Part shown: piece after piece, positions 12,074-23,073 of the stretch
How the letters are laid out: every line of letters begins with the position of its first letter
Numbering within the stretch: position 1 is the stretch's first letter
Origin: Clonostachys chloroleuca
Lineage: Eukaryota > Ascomycota > Sordariomycetes > Hypocreales > Bionectriaceae
Assembly (NCBI GenBank): GCA_037952775.1
Contig: JBANAY010000003.1
Span: 29,202,001 to 29,266,000 of the forward strand
Length of the DNA: 64,000 nt
Reading direction: 5' to 3'
Program-made: the position numbers and the translations under genes
Notes under the pieces: generated by a model
Databases searched by the model: none
The model's input: the letters and a program-made list of their open reading frames with translations, nothing else
Told to the model about the DNA's origin: nothing

Positions 12074-13636
12074 ATGGACTCGATACCATCAGAAATGTTG
12101 GTTCAGATATTCGCATATCTGCAACCATGTTCTCTGCGTCAATGGCAGGAGCTGAGTCTGTCTAATCGAAAGTGGCCCCCGGCAAAGGATCTCGCGGCAC
12201 TCTCAGCCGTGTGCCGCAGATTCCACAAGCTAGTTGAACCGTTGCTATTCGCACAAGTTGCAATTAGTTCCGGAAATTCCAAGGACGACCGGCTCGTCGA
12301 GTTGTTTCTGCGAAAGTTACACCAACAGGCTTCACCACGTCTCGGCGTGCGCAATCTCTTCCTTGACGCGTGGGATGTGAAGTTCGACATTGCTAGTGTC
12401 GTGCGCGAGCATCTCGCCACAGGTACGCATAGTCTCAGTCAGCGACAGGTGAGATGGCTGAAGACTTGGCTCTCGATGCCGAAGAAGAAGGTGTTCGAGC
12501 CCACCCCTTGCGTCAGCCTCTTCCTTACTCCCCGCGTCAGACTCCTAGATCTAGGTGCAGCTTTTTGGCCCGACTGGATCGCCATGTACATCAGCGGCAA
12601 TCGGTATCTGGAAGAGAAGGCTTTGGGAGCTAATATGTACTTTGGCCAAACCGGAATATGTCCTTATGAGCCGCTTGTTGCAAAGGGAAGTGATGGTGAT
12701 CTTGATGATTCAAGCAGCCAGCCGCACATGGAAGGGGTGCTTTCTACCCTGCTCGCTGACAGTCCACTCCCAGAGCTCAAGGAGATGCGGTGTAGATACG
12801 TGTTACCCAACAGCCTTCAATCCGCCCGCCGCATCGAGCCTCTCTTCCTTCACCCAGGGCTTGAAACTCTACGTCTGTTCGCCTTCTCCTGGGAGGGCGG
12901 TATGAAATGGATTCATCAAGCAAGCAACCTCCAAGTCATCCAGCTGAACAGCTGTTTTGTGGATACTAATGGACTGGAAAACATCCTCCGTCGTTGCAGC
13001 CTTCTGCGTCACCTCTCTATTCAGTTGCCTGACAGCGATAGAATAACCGACGGTGGCGAAGGCCTTGCTAATTTCGCGACAATGGGAGACGTTTTCAGGA
13101 TGTACGGACACCACCTCGAGACCTTTGAGCTAGACGCAAAGGCGTACGGGGAGTTTTTCAACCCCGTTCGGCCCTTTGGATCTGTGGAAGGGTTGAACTT
13201 CCTCCGCAACTTCAAGATTTGCGTGGGAGACTTCCAGGATATTGAATCGGGCGAATTTGACGAGGCGGAGGAGAGGCGCAGATGGACGGTGCCCTTGAAG
13301 GGCGTTTTACCCCGGGGCCTAGAAACATTTTACGTGGTCCGCTCTCCGGGAATGATTCCGCTGAAGGACGTTGAGATCTTGAGAGCTCTTCGCGACGTCT
13401 TAGAAGATAAGACCCTGACTTCATTGCGTCGGGTCGAACTGGAACTTTCCGGTGAAGAAACATTCGACGAAGACGACTTTCTTATCCCAGGATGGAAAGT
13501 GTCAGAAGGAAGTCATTTGGTTTGTAAAGATCCTTATAAGGACAAGGCTCGATATCCCGCCTTTGATGAAGACGAGGAGCCAGACGAAAGAGAGACTATC
13601 GTCTTTCAACGCGAAGATGGATGGCAACCGGCCTGA
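12074..13636 (+). CDS. F-box protein with LRR-like C-terminal region
   Basis: This is a single exon of 520 aa. The first 70 residues form an F-box: MDSIPSEMLVQIFAYLQP, then DLAALSAVCRRFHKLVEPLLF. The downstream part (about 110-400) has regularly spaced Leu-rich segments such as LETLRLFAFSW, LQVIQLNSCFVDTNGLENILRRCSLLRHLSIQL. These read as irregular leucine-rich repeats, the usual substrate-binding part of such proteins. F-box proteins link a substrate to Skp1 and the SCF ubiquitin ligase. The C-terminus is acidic (FDEDEEPDERET). The ATG has good context (gccATGg) and the frame is intact. The F-box call is strong; the substrate is unknown. Confidence 0.85.
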   Translation: MDSIPSEMLVQIFAYLQPCSLRQWQELSLSNRKWPPAKDLAALSAVCRRFHKLVEPLLFAQVAISSGNSKDDRLVELFLRKLHQQASPRLGVRNLFLDAWDVKFDIASVVREHLATGTHSLSQRQVRWLKTWLSMPKKKVFEPTPCVSLFLTPRVRLLDLGAAFWPDWIAMYISGNRYLEEKALGANMYFGQTGICPYEPLVAKGSDGDLDDSSSQPHMEGVLSTLLADSPLPELKEMRCRYVLPNSLQSARRIEPLFLHPGLETLRLFAFSWEGGMKWIHQASNLQVIQLNSCFVDTNGLENILRRCSLLRHLSIQLPDSDRITDGGEGLANFATMGDVFRMYGHHLETFELDAKAYGEFFNPVRPFGSVEGLNFLRNFKICVGDFQDIESGEFDEAEERRRWTVPLKGVLPRGLETFYVVRSPGMIPLKDVEILRALRDVLEDKTLTSLRRVELELSGEETFDEDDFLIPGWKVSEGSHLVCKDPYKDKARYPAFDEDEEPDERETIVFQREDGWQPA

Positions 13637-15003
13637 TGCAGCTCATCACTACTGTCCAGAATTTTCTACCTGTTCTAAGCCCTACGAGCACTTGCAAACA
13701 TTCTGTCCATTCGTTTTATCCGGGCGTTTTAGGTAGTTGGATTTCCAACTGATAATTATGGAAGGGTAGCTACAAAGGTGGTGTAGTTGGTCATGGGTGG
13801 CAATCTTCCAAGGCAACGAAGGAAATAGGCGTATCTATTCGGTTTACTGTCATCTCTGTTACCAATAAAGTTAAAAAAAAAATCGATGTTTTCAAACGCA
13901 ATGCGAGCACATGCCGCAAAGCTCAGCTTCTTCCCTTGAATCTTTGCTGCTTGCTCCTTACTTTCTCTCTAGTCCGTACATTGTTAGATTCACGAGCTGA
14001 GCACCTATTTTTACCATGGCTAATGCAGGAGCAACAGAGGCACAAGTAACTGGATTGCACATCCTACCTCTAATTCTGCCTTCTAGAAATCCGATCATCT
14101 ATTTTTATTGTCACTAGTGAGGAATCGGTGTTCGTGCCCGGAGTTGACCGGCTTCTCCAAACTTGCAGCCCAATGAGAACACTGATCGCCCGTCTATGAA
14201 TGTTTTTGAAGCTGCCCCCCTCCCCTTCGGTGAGGGAAAATACATGAGACACTGCCGCGCCGCGCTTACGAAGAATACGGTGCACCGTTGTGGTGGTCAG
14301 CAAAGCTTTGCACAATACGGTGAGGGGTTCAGATTCCCAGTCTCAGTGGGAGATGTATGCAGTCAGCAAATAGCACACATATGTTAGGCTTCAAGCATGT
14401 AGTAATACCACTTCAAGTTGGATGGCTGGACTTTGCGGCTGGAGAGCCTTCCGTCAATTATAGGCATGCCTTCGATCGCGAAGGCCAATAAAAGTCGTCC
14501 ATTGCTGGATTGTGTGTGTTTTTCTAATATCGCAAATTACTCACCCAATCCTGCAAGCACTTTGGTCAGCCTTATGAGATCCTTTTTTCTGTATGGCTTA
14601 GGCGTAGTCACTCTAAGACGCGCCCAGAATGGAGGCAAGGTAATCAGCCGAGGGATACAGTTGGTCAGGCTCGGCTAGGGATAACACACATGAAGTGTTC
14701 CTGAGTAGATGTGGGTATGTAAGTAGACGGCACCAAGTTGTATCGCCAACCGGACTGCGGCTCTAGCATTCGGAGTATTTGATCAGACGATAAGAATTAG
14801 ATTCCTTAATGGAATCCTTCAACGTGGAGGATCCAAAAATAGTCACTAGAAACTAACTATCTCTCATCACGTTCGTAATTATATAGAGGTTGGCTGCTCC
14901 CTGAATTGTGATTGAGTCTCTTCCCCATAGATCTTTCAAAGTAACAGCTCTTCTACGTACTCATTGAGATCAAATCTCACGAAATATTAAATCTTTCGCC
15001 ACC
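13637..15003. other. intergenic, 3' flank of F-box gene and promoter of Lys-rich gene
   Basis: No gene is supported here. A short TATATA-like site lies near 14880, and the last bases before 15004 give a strong start context (gccaccATGgcc). Short open frames at 14070-14315 (-) and 14163-14387 (+) overlap each other and have no family features. Confidence 0.4.
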
Positions 15004-16905
15004 ATGGCCTCTGTACCCAGGGCCTGGCTATTTCTAGCCATCGCCATCTGCTGCCTGCTGCCCAGCGTCCTCGGTGACCTAGTTCACTACGAAGAACGCC
15101 AACCAACCATTACCGACGAGGAGCTCACCGAGTACGCCCGAGATATCCTCGACTCCCGCAGCCCCAACCTTGAGTTTGTTGCGGCCGAGCTGGACTCGCC
15201 GAGCAAGCGGGGGCTCTTGAGCAAGGCCGTCGGTGCCGTCAAGAAAGTAGCCGCCACCGCTAAGAAAGCATCCGCTCCTGCCAAGAAGGTGTCTGCCGCT
15301 GCGAAGAAAGCTTCCCCAAAGCTCAAGAAAGCGGCTTCTGCTGTAAAGAAGGCTGCCGCTCCCAAGAAGGCATCTGCCAAAAAGGCCTCCGGTAAGGCTC
15401 CTGCCAAGAAGGCGGGTGCTAAGAAGGCTCCCTCAACGAAATCTGGTGCTAAGAAGCCAGCTTCTAAGAAGACTGGCTCAAAGAAGTCGCCCGCGTCAAA
15501 GGCTGGTGCTAAAAAGGCTGCTGCGCCCAAGAAGGCTGCCGCTTCTAAGAAATCCGGTGCCAAAAAAGCACCAAGCAAAGGCGTGAAGAAGGCATCTGGG
15601 AAAAAGGCCTCTGGCAAGCCTCCAGCTAAGAAGACCAGTGCCAAGAAGTCCCCTGGCAAGAAAACTTCAGCTAAGGCTCCAGCTAAGAAGGCGAGTACTA
15701 AGAAGGCTCCCCTGAAAAAGGCTGGAGCCAAGAAGCCTGCTGCTAAGAAGACCGGCTCAAAGAAATCACCTGCCTCAAAGGCCGGTGCTAAGAAAGCACC
15801 GGGCAAGAAGGCCGCTGGAAAGAAAGGTCCTGCCAAAAAAACTGGACCCAAAAAGGCTGGCGCCAAGAAGTTAGCTGGAAAGAAGACCCCTAGCAAGAAG
15901 GGTTCCGGAAAGGCGCCTGCTAAGAAAGCTGGATCCAAGAAAACTCCAGGAAAGAAGACTCCTACCAAGAAGGCCGGTGCTAAGAAAGCCCCGGGAAAGA
16001 AGGGTCTTGCTAAGAAAGCTGGATCTAAGAAGACCCCAGGGAAGAAGACTGCGGCTAAGAAAGCTCCAGGCAAGAAGAATCCCGCTAAGAAGGCTGCAGC
16101 CAAGAAGAGCTCTCCCAAAAAGACTGCAACAAAGAAGGCTACAGGCAAGAAGGCTCCTGCTAGGAAGGCTCCTGGAAAGAAGGGCCCTGCCAAGAAGGCT
16201 GGGGCCAAGAAGGTTGGAGCCAAGAAGACCACTGGGAAGAAAACTGCCGGAAAGAAGGCACCCGGCAAGGCTAAGTCGTCGCCACCAAAGAGCTGCCCCC
16301 TTGGCAAGCGCTCAGGGGACGGCTCATGTGTCTTCCGAGGCGACAACCGAGGTCCCACCAAAATCAAAGAAGCCGGTGGCTTCAAGAGCAAAGGCTCTAC
16401 GCACCCGCAGGGTCCATACAATAAGCCCGATGCCTTACACAGGCACGTCACGGAGAACTGGAAAGGCGAAAGACCCTACAGGGATCCTTACATTTCCACA
16501 GCCGCCGATGTTAAAGTTGCTGAGAAGCATTACCCGAACGGGCACATCTACAAAATCGACAAGAACCAGGCTGGCAGGCTCGTTGATGCAAACGCGAAGC
16601 TTGCAGAGGGTGGCAAGCAAAACCCTCACAAGAAGGAAGGGGAACTATCTACTAAGGGACCCATCCGCTGGGACGGCATCAAGGGGTGGCATAAGATGAA
16701 GAACGGCCAGGCGGGGCCTTACAAGGAGAACTCAGACTACAGGCCAAGTAAAATACCCCTTCCTAAGCAATCGAACAACGGGGGAGGTTCAACATCAGAG
16801 CAAGGACAGCCTCAAAGGCAACGGCCAACGTCAGACAGGCCGAGCAAAATTCCTATCTTGAAGAACCCTTCAGCGACATGGAAGCCGCCCCCTGGATCCC
16901 GTTAA
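15004..16905 (+). CDS. secreted Lys-rich repeat protein with C-terminal ADP-ribosyltransferase (enterotoxin-A-like) domain
   Basis: This is a single exon of 633 aa. A signal peptide covers residues 1-24 (hydrophobic core WLFLAIAICCLLP, cleavage likely after SVLG). A propeptide-like stretch ends at a dibasic site K68-R69. About 75-425 is a low-complexity Lys/Ala/Gly/Pro/Ser region of AGAKKAPGKK-like units, similar in composition to histone H1 tails. From about 431 a folded domain begins, with arginine R445 (CVFRGDNRG), PYISTA (495-500) and a Glu-x-Glu pair (E545, E547) ahead of an IRWDGIKGW segment. That order (Arg, Ser-Thr, ExE) is the catalytic signature of heat-labile-enterotoxin A-chain-like mono-ADP-ribosyltransferases, common as secreted proteins in some ascomycetes. 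The usual third residue of the STS motif is Ala here. A second dibasic site, K435-R436, precedes the domain. Target and activity are unknown. Confidence 0.82.
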   Translation: MASVPRAWLFLAIAICCLLPSVLGDLVHYEERQPTITDEELTEYARDILDSRSPNLEFVAAELDSPSKRGLLSKAVGAVKKVAATAKKASAPAKKVSAAAKKASPKLKKAASAVKKAAAPKKASAKKASGKAPAKKAGAKKAPSTKSGAKKPASKKTGSKKSPASKAGAKKAAAPKKAAASKKSGAKKAPSKGVKKASGKKASGKPPAKKTSAKKSPGKKTSAKAPAKKASTKKAPLKKAGAKKPAAKKTGSKKSPASKAGAKKAPGKKAAGKKGPAKKTGPKKAGAKKLAGKKTPSKKGSGKAPAKKAGSKKTPGKKTPTKKAGAKKAPGKKGLAKKAGSKKTPGKKTAAKKAPGKKNPAKKAAAKKSSPKKTATKKATGKKAPARKAPGKKGPAKKAGAKKVGAKKTTGKKTAGKKAPGKAKSSPPKSCPLGKRSGDGSCVFRGDNRGPTKIKEAGGFKSKGSTHPQGPYNKPDALHRHVTENWKGERPYRDPYISTAADVKVAEKHYPNGHIYKIDKNQAGRLVDANAKLAEGGKQNPHKKEGELSTKGPIRWDGIKGWHKMKNGQAGPYKENSDYRPSKIPLPKQSNNGGGSTSEQGQPQRQRPTSDRPSKIPILKNPSATWKPPPGSR

Positions 16906-17415
16906 AAGACTCTAAACAGAACAAAGTCGTATTTAGGCACTCTTCAAACAATGAGTCAAAGGGGGGTCTGCTTTTTTTAAGGCTGAGAAATGTGTGGGAG
17001 TTGATCTTTTTGCGAAGCATTGAATTCAGCTTTTGTATTTGTATGGGCAAGGTTTGAATTATGGGACGACAGGATTCTAGGTTCTTATGTTCATTGCTAG
17101 TAGACTATTGGATGTACAATAAATATTTATCTGTTTATTTTTATTTTGCTTTTGCCTCAAACAAGGGTCATCCCAAAATCAAGCCACACGTGGCTGTTTT
17201 AAACACTTTTTTGTATGACATATGTATTCATAATAGAAGGAGGAAATATAATCCCAGCGGCAAATATCGGTTGTGAATCGAGGCTTTGCTCGAGGTCCAG
17301 TGAATCATCAGTATCACTAACTTTATGAGTGCGCTCCTTTCAGGGTTTGGCTACGGCTATCCGACGTTTCAAAACAATCACACCTCCAAAGCTTCGGGGT
17401 CCAACGATCATCAAC
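16906..17415. other. intergenic
   Basis: 3' flank of the Lys-rich ADP-ribosyltransferase gene, with T-rich tracts (16971-16980) and AATAAA-like signal near 17119. The 29 codons open upstream of 17416 do not look like part of the glutamyl-tRNA synthetase that follows. Confidence 0.4.
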
Positions 17416-18462
17416 ATGAAGATTGCTGAGTTCGCCGCCCTTCCGGCAAATTTGACGGGTAGTTTCCGTGCCAAGGAATCAAATGTCCTGGATCTTGACA
17501 AGCACCTGACTCTTAGAACGTACCTTGATGGCTACAAGCTCAGCGAGATTGATGAGAAGATATGGGTTGGCCTGGCTAGCAACCGAGCCACTGTGCGCTT
17601 TATTAGCAAGGGAAAGTTGGTAAACCTCACGCGATGGTTTCTCTATGTCGAGCAAGCTTATCCTGAGATGCAGAAGGATATCAGAAGGCCCAGGCTCCTG
17701 CCCCCGCGAACTTCGCGACGGCAAGCACAGCTGGTGGCAGCTATGGCCTCCAGCTCCAAAATATCGATCAGAGAATGGTCACCGGATTCCTGCCCGAACA
17801 GTCGGGATATTTTCACATCGGACATACAAAGGCAGTACGTAATCATTTCTATTTCTGTAGTCGGGTATTAACTCACAATGGCCCTATAGGCTTTACTAAG
17901 TTATTAATTTGCACATCAGGCATATTCTGGTAGCTTCAGATTGCGACTGGATGAACCAATCGCGCGAAGGAGAAAGAGGAGTATCAGGATACTATCATTG
18001 AGGATTTAGCCTGGATGGGGATACACGCGGATAAATTGACCTATACAACAGACGACACGGATCAGGAGGCCATAGTAGCGGAGCGCATGAATGGTATAGC
18101 TTCTAAGCGACGAGACAGGTCAGTCGATGAGAATCTTCGCATTCTGGAGGAGATGAAGATCGCCTCGCCCGAGGGTTGGTAGAATTGCATCCGGGCCAAA
18201 GTATTTGTGGATAACCCCAACAAGCCATCAGAGATCCCGTGATCTACCGTATGTCCACTGAACTCAATAAAAGACAAGATGAATGAATGAATGAAATAGG
18301 TACTAACTCAAGCTAACAGGAGTTAATACTAAAACACCATATTAACGAACCACTACTGATAGGAAGATATATCCAATATATGACCTCGTATGCCCTGTGA
18401 CCACCAGCCTAGAGGGCATAACTCACGCGTTGAGATCCACCGAGTATGCAGATCACAATGTT
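17416..18462 (+). pseudogene. glutamyl-tRNA synthetase, N-terminal half (decayed)
   Basis: The fragment begins MKIAEFAALPANLTG and continues LDKHLTLRTYLDGYKLSE, the GST-like N-domain of fungal cytosolic GluRS. After a frame change near 17760 it shows the class I signature as FHIGHTKA. An intron-like gap (gtacgtaatc to ccctatag, about 17836-17889) is retained. Further blocks are EKEEYQDTIIEDLAWMGI, MNGIASKRRDRSV, IRAKVFVDNPNK and, after another retained intron-like gap (about 18249-18319), KIYPIYDL and [14 protein letters not shown]. Stops, frameshifts and a small internal deletion show it cannot encode an enzyme. Retained introns argue for a duplicated gene rather than a retrocopy. Homology stops abruptly near 18462; the remainder is found near 32.27 kb. 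Confidence 0.85.
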
Positions 18463-18696
18463 CTAATAATTGCTAGCATAGAACGTATAGTTAGCAAGAT
18501 GATGTATTAGAACGGAGATCAGGGATAAGTTAAGATAGTAATAGTATTAGAAGAAGACATATCTTAGTAGTAATAATAACTGCGAGAGGGACACGGCTAG
18601 CGTCTCTGTGATTCTAGGAATAGACATGGTATTACACCAAGGTTTATAATAGGTAAATACTAAAGATCGATTATAGACGATTAGTACTTACTAGAC
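18463..18696. other. AT-rich stretch at the left break of the GluRS pseudogene
   Basis: AT-rich sequence with many TA steps lies between the end of the synthetase fragment and the GH29 pseudogene. No inverted repeat or target duplication could be recognised by eye. Confidence 0.35.
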
Positions 18697-20509
18697 TTAA
18701 GCCTCTGTAATTCTAATAGAGCCTATAGACCCCTTCTCGATCTCGTGTTCACCGGCGTTATATTCCCGAGAATCGCCCGACAAATCACCATTAGAGTAAA
18801 CAGTCAGCTTGCTACCTTCGGACACTCGAATGAATCTGATAAGATGAGGCTCAAGGTCGGCCTCGGTGAGAAAAACCTCCCTGAAATCACCCTCGCCGCC
18901 GAGTGTCACACCGCGCACATCTCCCTTCGCGATGAAGACGGCAGCGCCCCGTTTGGGCTGCGGAACAGGAATAGAGCCATCGAAGCTCAGCTTCAGAACA
19001 TAAGCAAAAGATTCGGCTGGTTGGGAAGGAAGCTCAATATTGAGGGCTTCCTTGGTCTGCTCCCAGCTGGTAACGTCGGTGTACTGTCCGGTCTCGTCGC
19101 CGAGAAGCTGAATAGATGCCAGGTTATCGAGCGTGACAAGAGCATAAGAGCCCAGGTTCGTGATAGAAACCAGGCCATCTTGAGGCCAGCCAAGAACGGT
19201 TGCATAGAGAACATTCGCATCCTTATTGCTAGTGAAGCGGATGTCGCTGCAGTTACCCACCAATGGCGCGGTGAAAGAGCCTCCCCCAGCCTTGTTCGGG
19301 CCCTCTTCGTGTATGTCCCAGGCACGAGTATTGTAGATAGACTCGCCGTAACGGCGCAAATAGTCACCAATGTCGCGAAGGACCTTCGCTTGTTCGTCGG
19401 GTAGCACGCCGGCGGCAGTAGGCGACACATTGAGGAGGACATTGCCATTTTTCGCAACGCGGTCAAGGAGCGAGTGAATCATAGACACTGAGTTACAGTA
19501 CTTGATTCCATCAGTATAACTCCAGCTGCTGGCACTGATAGCTTCATCGGTCAACCAGTAGGGACGGGTGATATCAGCAGGTCCGCCGCGTTCATAGTCA
19601 GCTACGGCCGACGTGTCGCGAAAGCCGTAATCAAAGTGCTTGTAGGTAGTCAAAACCTCCTTACCCCACTCAACACCGCGGTTGAAGTAGTAGGCAAGGA
19701 AGTCTAAACGGGCTTGTTCGCCGATAGCGCATGAGTCGCTACCTCCACGGCAATAGCCAGGGCTGTCCAAAGCGAAGTCGTTCCAGATAATGTCAGGCTG
19801 GACATGGTCGAGCATTTTGCGGTGCTTATCGAACCATAGTTGATCGGCTTCGTCTCGCGGTATTTGCTCGAGAAGCTTCCGCAAGCTCGGGTCATCGGTC
19901 TGAGGCGCGAATTAGAAGAAGCCGTTGCTGTTATAGGCCTGGTGCATGGCAACGACTAGCTTCATGTCATTCTCGCGCACGAGATCGGCAAAAAGCTTGG
20001 TCAGGTCGAGATTGGGACCATGATTGACCGTATTCCACTCATCCACCTCACTGTGCCACATCGAGTAGCCGTCATGGTGCTCTCCGACGGGTCCCGCGAA
20101 TTTGGCGCCTGATGCCTTGATAACGCGCATCCACGCCTCTGGGTCGAAGTCGCCCCCTTCAGAGACCAGTACCGGCTTGAACTGTACGTCTATTCCATCA
20201 AGGTCCTTGTTCCCCAGAATAAAGTTGGCATAACCCCATTCTTCCGGGGTCCGTAGCGCTCGGTGTGATGCCGGCGTCCGAGGATGCCGGCGCATACATG
20301 TTGCGAGGGTACCATTCATTGCCGTATTGAGGCGTGATAAAAGCGCCCCAGTGCCAGTATACGCCAAATTTGGCATCACGGAACCATTCAGGTGATGCTT
20401 TATGTTTGTCGGTAGACTCCCAAGTTGGTTCAAAAGGACCAGACGCCTGCCCTTGCACGACTGCAAATAGCAGCGAGCATGTTGTAGCAACTGCTATGAA
20501 TGAAGACAT
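18697..20509 (-). pseudogene. GH29 alpha-L-fucosidase, frameshifted and with an in-frame stop
   Basis: The reading starts with a signal peptide ([23 protein letters not shown] at 20507-20509) and the GH29 start [15 protein letters not shown] frame change occurs near 20240-20290, before [13 protein letters not shown]. The frame then continues to VVAMHQAYNSNGFF and meets a TAA at 19912-19914. The same frame resumes directly with FAPQTDDPSLRKLL and holds PDIIWNDF, where the Asp is the expected nucleophile. It stays open to the end at 18697, with Asn/Ser-rich loops typical of secreted glycosidases. Fucosidases of this family remove alpha-linked fucose from glycans. The downstream frame is otherwise intact, so decay is recent. 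Family call firm; loss of function very likely. Confidence 0.85.
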
Positions 20510-23073
20510 ATTACTTGCCAACAGAGGCATTCAGAATGTAGGTTGGGAGCGTTTTCGATAGGTGTATACCTCAACGAATGCGTGTATGGTAGTAGCTCTA
20601 CTGCTCGGATTGAGTCAGGCGTGAGATAACACGAGAGAGTAATTTTTATTTCTGGAGAAGACAAATCTAAGGCGAGACAAAGTCTGGCTTTTATAGAAAT
20701 TGCTATAGGCTGGCACAAGCTACCAATGTAGCTTTCTCCTCGTGAAATATCTCAACAGGTACAATAATACCACAGTAGATCCGCCTAGGTTGCACATTTC
20801 GAAGCAACTCAGAGATCCAAGTGTGTGGAGATGTTTAATCCATAGCCGGGCAAACTCAGGACGGGCTAACTCTGTGGTCAAACCTATGCAGGCATGACCA
20901 CATGTCCATGTGCGTCCTATGCTCTCACTGGCAGGGACAAATGGAAACAGGCGTTGCTGTAGATCTTGGGATTTGATCGTCGGTCATATTGCGCTCCAAT
21001 CACACCTAGCAGATTCCGATAACTTCTATCCTTGCTTAAGCCGACGGCTTTTATTCTGCAGCTCCAAAAGTACGGATGTGTGAACAACCCCTTCCTAAAC
21101 TAGGTTCACTTGATGAGTTTAAGCTATATATCTTCCCCGGATCTTGGCGTCCCATAGCCCACCTCCATCCCACGTATCTTTCAGGTTACAGGAAGGAGTT
21201 GTGCGTGGATCATGCCTCAGCTGATGCCCCCGCCGGACTCTGAATAAATACGAGAGGCTGCTACAGGGGTGATGTATCTGGCTTATCCCAAGTTTTTACT
21301 GGATGAGCTAAGGGTTTAGAATGTAGGGTGGGCTTTTGATTTACCGCTAGGTCTTCAATTATACAATAGAGTACCCCGGTGGAGAATATACAGACGGCTA
21401 TTTACTTTTCTGAAATCGCTTCGATGTATGGCAGGGAGCCTCATACGTATTGAATTCTTTTTTTCATTGGGCAAGGGAGGGTGACCCGCGCCTCCTGGAG
21501 ATCCCCGTACGTCGCGATTGGCACGTCTCGAGTACTTGCGGGGGGGTTTATTTACCCCGCGATCGCGGGAATCAATCTTCATTGCCACTTTGATATTCCG
21601 GATAAATAGTTGTAATGATCCTGTCGTTATTGCCCCCAGGTTGACGTTGAAAGGCTATCTCACGAGCCTTTCGTCGACAACTACACACCATTACGCGGTA
21701 AACCTCATCGAAGTCATATCTACGGAAAGAGATTGGTATTTATATCACTTGAGGAGACAGAGTACGTGCTAACTAGGAGAGAAGATCTGCTAATAAGTAG
21801 ACGATCAGTCATTCATTCATTAACAATATAATTACTTAGATATGAATTTAACTAGCCCTATATTGAATATAATGTAGTTAGGCTTGTCTGAGCACCGACC
21901 CCGATAATACTTAAGTAGCCTGAAGATCCTAAATTTTTCTTGAGATATATAATAGATGAGAAATATGTGGTGTTTAAAAGATTATTAACTAAGGAGTATC
22001 TTTTAACAGCTATTAAGAACTATTCTCTCGTCAAAAACAGCTTTTAGTTTCGAACTTAACCTCATCGTCTAGAAAGTGGTATTATTGTTATCCTTGGTCT
22101 TCGTGGTGACCATGACGGTGCTTCAGACCTGCGTTGATGTATCTGGGTTATAATGACTTGCGAGCTTCAGGCTTAGCGATCAAGTAAGGAAGCATACCGT
22201 CCGGGTCTAACAACAACGAACAGACCAACCTCTCTGGCAGAACTCGCCTTATTTACTCACCCTTAGTTGATGTAAATAGAGATAGTATTCAGCTCTATAG
22301 CTTCCACTTTCTGCAGTATATCAAACAAAAGAGAAGGAAAAGGAAGACTAGTTTGTATCAAAATAATAGTTCGACTTCGCTTAAGAGAACATTCACCGGC
22401 CGGGATAAATCTAGGAGTAGTATTACTGATTTCGATTAAATAGTCAAGTAGCAATGAGTTTTACCGTACCTTACTACTATATATCAAACGTTCTCCTTCA
22501 GGGAGATAATACTCGTCCTGAGTGACCTGTATCACTTTTAGCATATAAATTGTACTCAAAATAGAGATCGTCTGATCTTACCAAACTTTGATCAAAATCT
22601 AGTACAGCCCCTGCCCCGGAGTCTCGACCATCAAGAAAGTCGCCGTGGTATCGCTGACCGAAGACTGTGTCTCCCAACACAAGATTCAATGAGAAAGAAA
22701 AGAAAAACCATCTTCCCTTCTTTCCTTTGCTCGGACCACTTAGTGGGCAGTGCATACATGCACCACAGCTACTGCACCAACAATCTCCGCGCAACTATTT
22801 GCCTTAAGAAACGAGGCTCTTCCTTCTGACCATCGAAAAACAACACCTAGAACACTGCCACTTGCGCCACAAACTTGCGCCACCTCAAGCCACATCTCAA
22901 TTTGTAACGCGTGCGCCGCAATGCCACATGCAGAAAATGCAACAAGGTGACTTCAGTACTATGTCCAACACAAAACACTTGGCATGTCATTGTCTTACGT
23001 TAACATTCAGTCTATACCGGCTCTTTATTCCGTACAGGAGAATCAAAATAACACCTGCGAAACGTAGACTTGA
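20510..23073. other. intergenic with AT-rich relic
   Basis: No gene is supported in these 2.5 kb. About 21780-22060 is AT-rich with TATATAAT-like runs, resembling mutated transposon remains. A (CATT)n run is at about 21810-21822. A 98-codon frame at 22498-22794 (-) has a Cys-rich start but no recognisable family. The last 150 nt form the promoter of the HET gene. Confidence 0.4.

Noticed and set aside
15087..16451. 454-codon open frame on the minus strand rich in Ala/Phe/Gly/Leu
   Set aside because: It is the mirror of the Lys/Ala codon repeats on the plus strand (AAG/GCC read backwards give stop-free Phe/Leu/Gly/Ala). It has no domain and lies wholly inside the repeat gene.
15977..16699. 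240-codon Arg/Leu-rich frame on the plus strand inside the Lys-rich gene
   Set aside because: It is a +1-frame shadow of the repeats, without a start context of its own.
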